From Anisodus tanguticus (taxonomy: Eukaryota; Streptophyta; Magnoliopsida; Solanales; Solanaceae): DNA of 64,000 bases. A program made the translations under genes and the position numbers. The stretch lies in the NCBI GenBank assembly GCA_034509755.1, contig CM067545.1:48849062-48913061 (forward strand). The letters are read 5' to 3'. This document shows positions 59,404 through 64,000 of this stretch, piece by piece. The notes under the pieces are model-generated. The model was not told the origin of the DNA, did no database searches, and saw nothing but the letters and a program-made list of their open reading frames with translations. Position 1 is the first letter of the stretch; each line of letters starts with the position of its first letter.

Positions 59404-60595
59404 CCATTCATCCCGAATTTACTAAGATGTACCATGATCTCAAGAGAATTTATTTGTGGAACGACATGAAGAGGAGTGTGGCGGAATTTGTAGCTCAGTG
59501 TCCTAATTGTCAGCAAGTAAAAATAGAGCACCAAAAGCTAGGTGGCTTGACTCAGAATATTGAGATTCCGATATGGAAATGGGAAATGATTAATATGGAT
59601 TTCGTTACGGGTTTACCTCGCTCCTATCGTAAGTTTGATTCTATTTGGGTAATTGTTGACAAACTATCAACTCATTTCTTGCCGGTCAAAACTACCTATA
59701 CAGCCGAGGACTACGCAAAGTTGTATGTTAAGGAGATTGTTCGCCTTCATGGTGTGCCTATTTCTATTATATATGACTGAGGTGCTCAATTTACAGCTAA
59801 TTTCCGGAAATCGTTTCAAAAAGGATTAGGCACCCAAGTTAATCTTAGCATAACTTTCCATCCTCAAACAGACGGGCAGGCCCAGCGTATGATTCAAATG
59901 CTTGAGGACATGCTACGAGCTTGTGTATTGGACTTTAAGGGAAGTTAGGATGATCATTTACCCTTTATTGAGTTTGCGTACAATAACAGCTATCATGCTA
60001 GCATTAAAATGACTCCATATGAGGCTTTGTACGGACGGAGATGTAGGTCTCCTATCGGATGGCTTGAGGTAGGCGAATCAGAGTTATTTAGGCCCGACTT
60101 AGTACACCAAGCCATAGAGAGGTGAAGCTTATCCAAGAATGGTTGTTAACCGCTCAGAGTCATCAGAAGTCGTATTCAGATGTGCGACGATGAGACTTAG
60201 AGTTTCAGGTAGATGATTGGATCTTTTTTAAGATTTCGCCTATGAAGGGTGTGATGAGATTCGGGAAGAAAGGAAAGCTTAGTCCAAGGTACATTGGACC
60301 ATATCGGATAATTCGACGAATCAGCCGAGTAGCTTATGAATTGGACTTGCCTTCAGAGTTGGAGTTTGTTCATCTGGTTTTCCATATTTCTGTGTTGAGA
60401 GCATGTGTTGGAGACCATTCCCGGATTGTACCGATTGATGATGTGAAGATTACAGAGGACTTATCATATGAAGAGGTTCCTATTGCCATCTTAGATCGAA
60501 AAGTCCGCAAGTTAAGGACTAAAGAAGTAGCCTCTGTGAAAGTGCTTTGGCGGAATAAGAATGTGGAAGAAATGACATGGGAGGCGGAAGAATAG
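59404..60595 (+). pseudogene. gypsy integrase and chromodomain remnant
   Basis: Words in order: TKMYHDLKRIYLWNDMKR, CPNCQQVKIEHQ (zinc), NMDFVTGLPRS and WVIVDKLSTHFLPV (first Asp region), a TGA at 59778-59780 where the second-Asp motif SDRGAQFT is expected (reads YD stop GAQFTANF), HPQTDGQAQRMIQMLEDML (Glu of the DDE triad replaced in QTERTI-like position), FIEFAYNNSYHASI, PYEALYGRRCRSPIGW, frame breaks near 60115-60240, then YIGPYRIIRRISRVAYEL and the C-terminal VLWRNKNVEEMTWEAEE, which matches the chromodomain-bearing end of plant chromoviruses. Not functional. Confidence 0.88.
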
Positions 60596-60837
60596 ATGAA
60601 ACACAAATATTCATACCTATTCTAGATCAACGCCGAGGCTCCGAATGGAACATAAGGTGAGTTCTATTTCGTAATATTATAATTAATGATTGAGGACCAT
60701 GTGAGGTCTGATGTAATGATGTATGTTACATTATAAAGCCGTGGAAAAAAAATAGTAGTTGTACTTTCTGGTTACGTGACGGAGATTGGATATGTCACCC
60801 CAACATTCGAGGACGAATGTTTCTAAGAGGGAAATGA

Positions 60838-62682
60838 TGTAACACCCTGTACTTTCGGACGATGGTTTGAGCATCTAGACGTATGCAAGTAAGACCCGAG
60901 TCTTGGAGAATTTATGTCATATTCACGTATGTAAATAAGGAGCTTAATATATAAAAGGATAAAACCCCGAAATAATTTTGAACATAGCAAGTGTGACGAC
61001 GGGGATCGAAAATAATTTTGGTGTGTGCATAAAGAGATTATGAACTAGTGCTATATTGCACGATTATGACATTGAGTATATGAAGGTCTTATAAGTCATT
61101 AAGATTTAAGTGAATTGGGATAAAAAAATTAATTTTGTGTGTGATTGATTAATTGTGGGATAAAGGGATTAGTGGACATATCCACATGGGTGAGGGATAG
61201 GTAGCATAAAAAAAGGTGTAGAGGTGTCATAAATTTAGTACTCCCACCGCCACTATGGCCAAGTGGGAGACCTTCATTAATCTTAATCACTTACTTAAAT
61301 AAAATATGATGTTGGACAATTGGTTCAGAAAAGGAAAACGTTCCACTCATTCTTTCACTAGGAGAAATTGCTCTATTTTAAATTCTATGTTGTGCTCTGG
61401 GAATTCGTAGCAGTACTAGATACCTTCTACAATGAGAAAGTAAGTGTAGATATTATTTGTTGGTTGATGATCTTGGAATTTTAAGGAATAATTCTAAAGT
61501 ATTTCGTAACTTTGGCATGAAAACAACACATGAGTTTAAAGGTATGTTAAGACAAATTATTTCTTTCTTTTGGCATGTTCCATGTAACGAAACATAATCG
61601 TAATATTATTCCATAAATTATTCTACTCTTAGTAGTTAAGAATGTCCAGGTTATTGATTCCTATGTTAAAAGCATGTCTAAATATGTTCCTAAATCCTTA
61701 TTGAGGTATATGAAAAAGATGTTAATATTCCCAATGTTAGCTAAAAGTACAAGGATATTATGTTATCCGATAAATTCGGAATGTTTTATTGTCATTCATG
61801 CATTTGCATTATATTCATGTATTACCCTGGACCCACATGTGTTATAGACACTACTATATGGTATCAATATATATATGTAGGGGGATGGGGAAAAGGGAAT
61901 GACGTTATAAATGCGTCACCACCTGCAACTGGTATAGATATCACGAAAAGGAAGATGTCCAATGAGGCCAATATGATAATGGTTATTCCCACAAAGGCCG
62001 ATATGAAATGATGCCCACAGAGGCTATTATGGAAAGGAAGATGCCCTTGTGTGTGTGTATATATATATATATACCGCATTTCCATTGTGCATAGCATTTA
62101 CGCATATTGTGACCCTCAGAGGTGTTTACTACTGGTCGGCTGCTTCTGTCGGTTGTTATTGTCGGCTATTTCTGTCGGTTGTTTCTGTTTCTGTTTATTG
62201 TTATATTCCTGTTATACTATTGATCATGCCTGACATACTCGGTACATCAGTCGTACTGACATCCCTTTTATCGGGGGATGCTGCGTTTCATGCCCGCAGG
62301 TTCACGTAGGCAAGGAGACGATCCACGTTAGTAGGTTGTTGACCCAACGGATTTTGGAGCACTTCCCTTATTTCGGAGTGTCGGTCTATCTTGGTACGGT
62401 AATTTTTGCTTGTATATATGGGTATGACAGGGCCCTGTCCCGACCCTTATGGTGTCATGTATTATTTTAGAGGCTTGTAGATGGTGTCTTGTGTACAGTA
62501 GTCATCTATGGCCTGGTCGACCTTGATATATATATAAGTTGGGCTTTCTGGTTAAGATTTTACATAGTTATTTCTCGGCTTAGACCATGTTTAGTTGTGA
62601 TTAGACGTTGAGTATATGATTAGTGGTACCTGGCAGGTAAGGTCCGGGTGCCCGTCGCGGCCCTCCGATTTGGGTCGTGACA
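60838..62682 (+). repeat. 3' LTR of the gypsy element (1845 bp)
   Basis: Starts TGTAACACCCTG, ends TTGGGTCGTGACA. Shares layout and blocks with the solo LTR at 13418-16141 (for example TACTCGGTACATCAG-like, then GCGTTTCATGCCCGCAGG). Open frames inside it are accidental. Confidence 0.88.
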
Positions 62683-62890
62683 AGTCTCAGCATACACCTA
62701 TCTTCCGCTTCGACTGCGGGGGAGTGTTAGAATAAATATAATTAATGTTGTATTTATTATAATTATTTAGTAATTAGTGTAATTGATAGTAGAATCATAT
62801 ATATATGGTAGGTAGACTAGATAGCATGATATTAGCTAATCATATCTTCATCTTAGCATAAGTCTAGCCTAATATGATGTTGTATTTATG
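62683..62890 (+). mobile_element. Tail and partial 3' LTR of an Ale/Retrofit-like copia element
   Basis: AGTCTCAGCATACACC...CGCTTCGACTGCGGGGGAG (62683-62724) aligns base by base with the end of copia 2 (18283-18320), including the polypurine tract; the LTR then starts at 62725 with TGTTAGAATAAATATAATTA. The right end of the LTR is unclear. The rest of this copia is absent: the gypsy 3' LTR abuts it directly. Confidence 0.65.
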
Positions 62891-63092
62891 ATATATTAAC
62901 CACGCTTTTGGAAAATGATAATTGAGGAAAATATTCTTACAATAGCCCGTCACTTATTTCACGATTTTCCATAGTCCCAACACCAATAATAAATACTATA
63001 TGAACCACAACTTTTTTTCCATTCAACTTTTTCATCAAAAAAAGCAAAGCAATTATTGAATTTGTTTGAAGTAGTGAGAAAGGAATTGAAAT
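62891..63092 (+). promoter_or_regulatory. Proximal promoter and leader of the last CAD-like gene
   Basis: A weak TATA-like AAATACTATATGAACC lies at about 62991-63006, some 90 bases before the ATG. The copia LTR remnant ends less than 250 bases upstream, so it forms part of the upstream region. Confidence 0.4.
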
Positions 63093-64000
63093 ATGGAGAA
63101 ATCACCAGAAGAAGTGCACCCTCTTAAGGCTTTTGGTTGGGCAGGTAGAGACACTTCTGGATTACTCTCCCCCTTTAAATTCTCCAGAAGGTATTTTATT
63201 TTTTTACGTTGCTTGGACTCTTCCCAATATATTGCCTAATATTTTTAGAGGTTCGACACGGGTGTAACAATATTTTTGAAGAATCCGAGCAACATAGGAT
63301 AAGATTTTGATTTGATCAACTTAAGGTTAAAGGATCATCTTGGTTAATGTTTTGTGTTGTTTTGGTTTTGAAAATGATTCTGTTTGCAGGGAAACTGGTG
63401 ATAAGGATGTGAAATTGAAGATTCTTTATTGTGGTATTTGTCATACTGATCTTCATCAGTTGAAGAATGAATGGGGATTTTCTAAATATCCTATGGTCCC
63501 TGGGTATGGTTTCAATCTTTGAGTATTGAAAATTTTACTCCCCAAATATACGTGATGCATGTTTCTTTTTAATTTGTCTCAAGAAGACATATTTCTATAT
63601 TCAGAAACCATATAACTCTAAACATTTCATTTTTCTCTTAATACGATGATTTATAGTCACACGAATATCTATGACTTATTTTAGACAATAAGTTTCAAAA
63701 GTGTTTATTTCTTTCTTAAACTCAGTGTCAAGTCAAAGTGCATCATATAAATTAGAACGCAGAACGTATAATTTATGCATATGCACTAACTTAGGAAAGA
63801 AATTTTACACTATCATTATATTTAATCATATCGGAGTTGTTAACCTACCTTATTTTCCATGTCACTAATCCAACTTTTTATAGACGATTACCGATAGTTA
63901 TCTTTTAAGTGACCTAATAGTGTATTACAATAAGTTTTATAGAAGTTAAACTCAAACATAAATAGTTCTTTCCTAAGGTCTAAGTGTTTTGGCTCAATTT
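63093..64000 (+). CDS. CAD-like alcohol dehydrogenase (cinnamyl/mannitol dehydrogenase type), 5' part, runs off window
   Basis: Exon 1 63093-63190 and exon 2 63390-63503 join in frame (MEKSPEEVHPLKAFGWAGRD ... then, in exon 2, GDKDVKLKILYCGICHTDLH and KNEWGFSKYPMVPG). The segment ends at the GT donor after PG, as in the pseudogene at 43978-51323; the next exon should begin with the catalytic HEIVG and lies beyond the window. The catalytic-zinc Cys of GICHTD is present and no stop or frameshift is seen. Expected function by family: NADP(H)-dependent reduction of aromatic or monoterpene aldehydes in the cytosol. Substrate cannot be told from this part. Confidence 0.85.
63206..63297. mobile_element. 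Small inverted-repeat element (GTTGCT...GAGCAACATAG) in intron 1 of the CAD-like gene
   Basis: Left end ACGTTGCTTGGACTCTTCC, right end AAGAATCCGAGCAACATAG, internal GTTCGACACGGGTG. Same family as 49918-50018, with a degraded left end. Confidence 0.7.
63565..63770. mobile_element. Degenerate MITE in intron 2 of the CAD-like gene
   Basis: Interior parallels the 41916-42150 MITE (CTCTTAATACGATGATTTATAG versus its CGCTTAATGAGATGATCTATAA, given here only in part; ATGACTTATTTTAGACAATA) and the right end CATCATATAAATTAGAACG fits its inverted end. Confidence 0.5.

Larger units (their letters stand above)
59402..62682 (+). mobile_element. Ty3/gypsy chromovirus (Tekay-like), 5'-truncated
   Basis: Begins in the integrase zinc domain, directly joined to copia 4, and runs through integrase core, chromodomain-like end, polypurine tract (AAGAGGGAAATGA) and a 3' LTR at 60838-62682. 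5' LTR, gag, protease, RT and RNase H are missing. The right flank changes at once to copia tail sequence. Confidence 0.9.

Noticed and set aside
62049..62309. Tyr/Cys/Ser-rich open frames at the gypsy LTR as small secreted peptides
   Set aside because: They overlap the pyrimidine-rich end of the LTR and start in a TATATA run; the solo LTR of the same family shows related but non-homologous frames.
62725..62890. Matching 3' LTR of copia 4
   Set aside because: It shares only the first several bases with the copia 4 5' LTR; the 42 bp before it match the tail of the copia 2 lineage instead.

Overview
This is a plant nuclear genomic window, AT-rich with many introns and densely nested transposable elements. 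Several repeats point to Solanaceae: an Au-type SINE, the small CTATGTTGCTC-terminated repeat, Tekay-like gypsy LTRs that start TGTAACACC/TGTTACACC and end GGGTCGTGACA, and a LINE tail ending in ...AGGTATGTTGTT. The family assignment is inference; no species-specific marker was read.

Region by region. (1) 1-3477: minus-strand Ale/Retrofit-like Ty1/copia element, cut by the window edge in its reverse transcriptase. (2) 5221-11358: rhamnogalacturonate lyase gene A (plus strand), 15 exons found, first coding exon not found. (3) 11830-18488: decayed plus-strand Ale/Retrofit-like copia, split by a 2.7-kb gypsy solo LTR with a perfect 5-bp target duplication. (4) 19538-26191: rhamnogalacturonate lyase gene B (plus strand), complete in 16 exons, 670 aa. 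A and B are tandem paralogues with matching exon boundaries. (5) 27718-41704: a 14-kb LTR element with no polymerase genes (LARD-like), carrying a 39-bp minisatellite and other tandem repeats, and itself hit by a 4.1-kb hAT element with a decayed BED-finger transposase. (6) 42334-51323: a cinnamyl-alcohol-dehydrogenase-like (CAD/mannitol dehydrogenase type) pseudogene array. It holds an isolated broken exon 1, a LINE fragment, and a five-exon pseudogene whose exon 1 is split after the seventh base by a third copia element and whose intron 2 holds a small gag-bearing terminal-repeat retroelement. (7) 51324-56429: SINE and a copia-derived non-autonomous LTR element. (8) 56430-62890: a truncated copia (gag, protease, integrase) fused to a truncated gypsy chromovirus (integrase, chromodomain, 3' LTR), then the tail of an Ale/Retrofit-like copia. 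(9) 63093-64000: first two exons of an apparently intact CAD-like gene running off the window.

Functional content is small: two secreted pectin-backbone lyases and a CAD-like family of which only the last copy looks alive here. The rest records insertion, deletion and nesting, much of it resolvable because target-site duplications are still visible. Exon coordinates were assigned by hand from splice consensus and paralogue comparison, not by transcript evidence. No CRISPR arrays, rRNA genes or stand-alone tRNA genes were seen.
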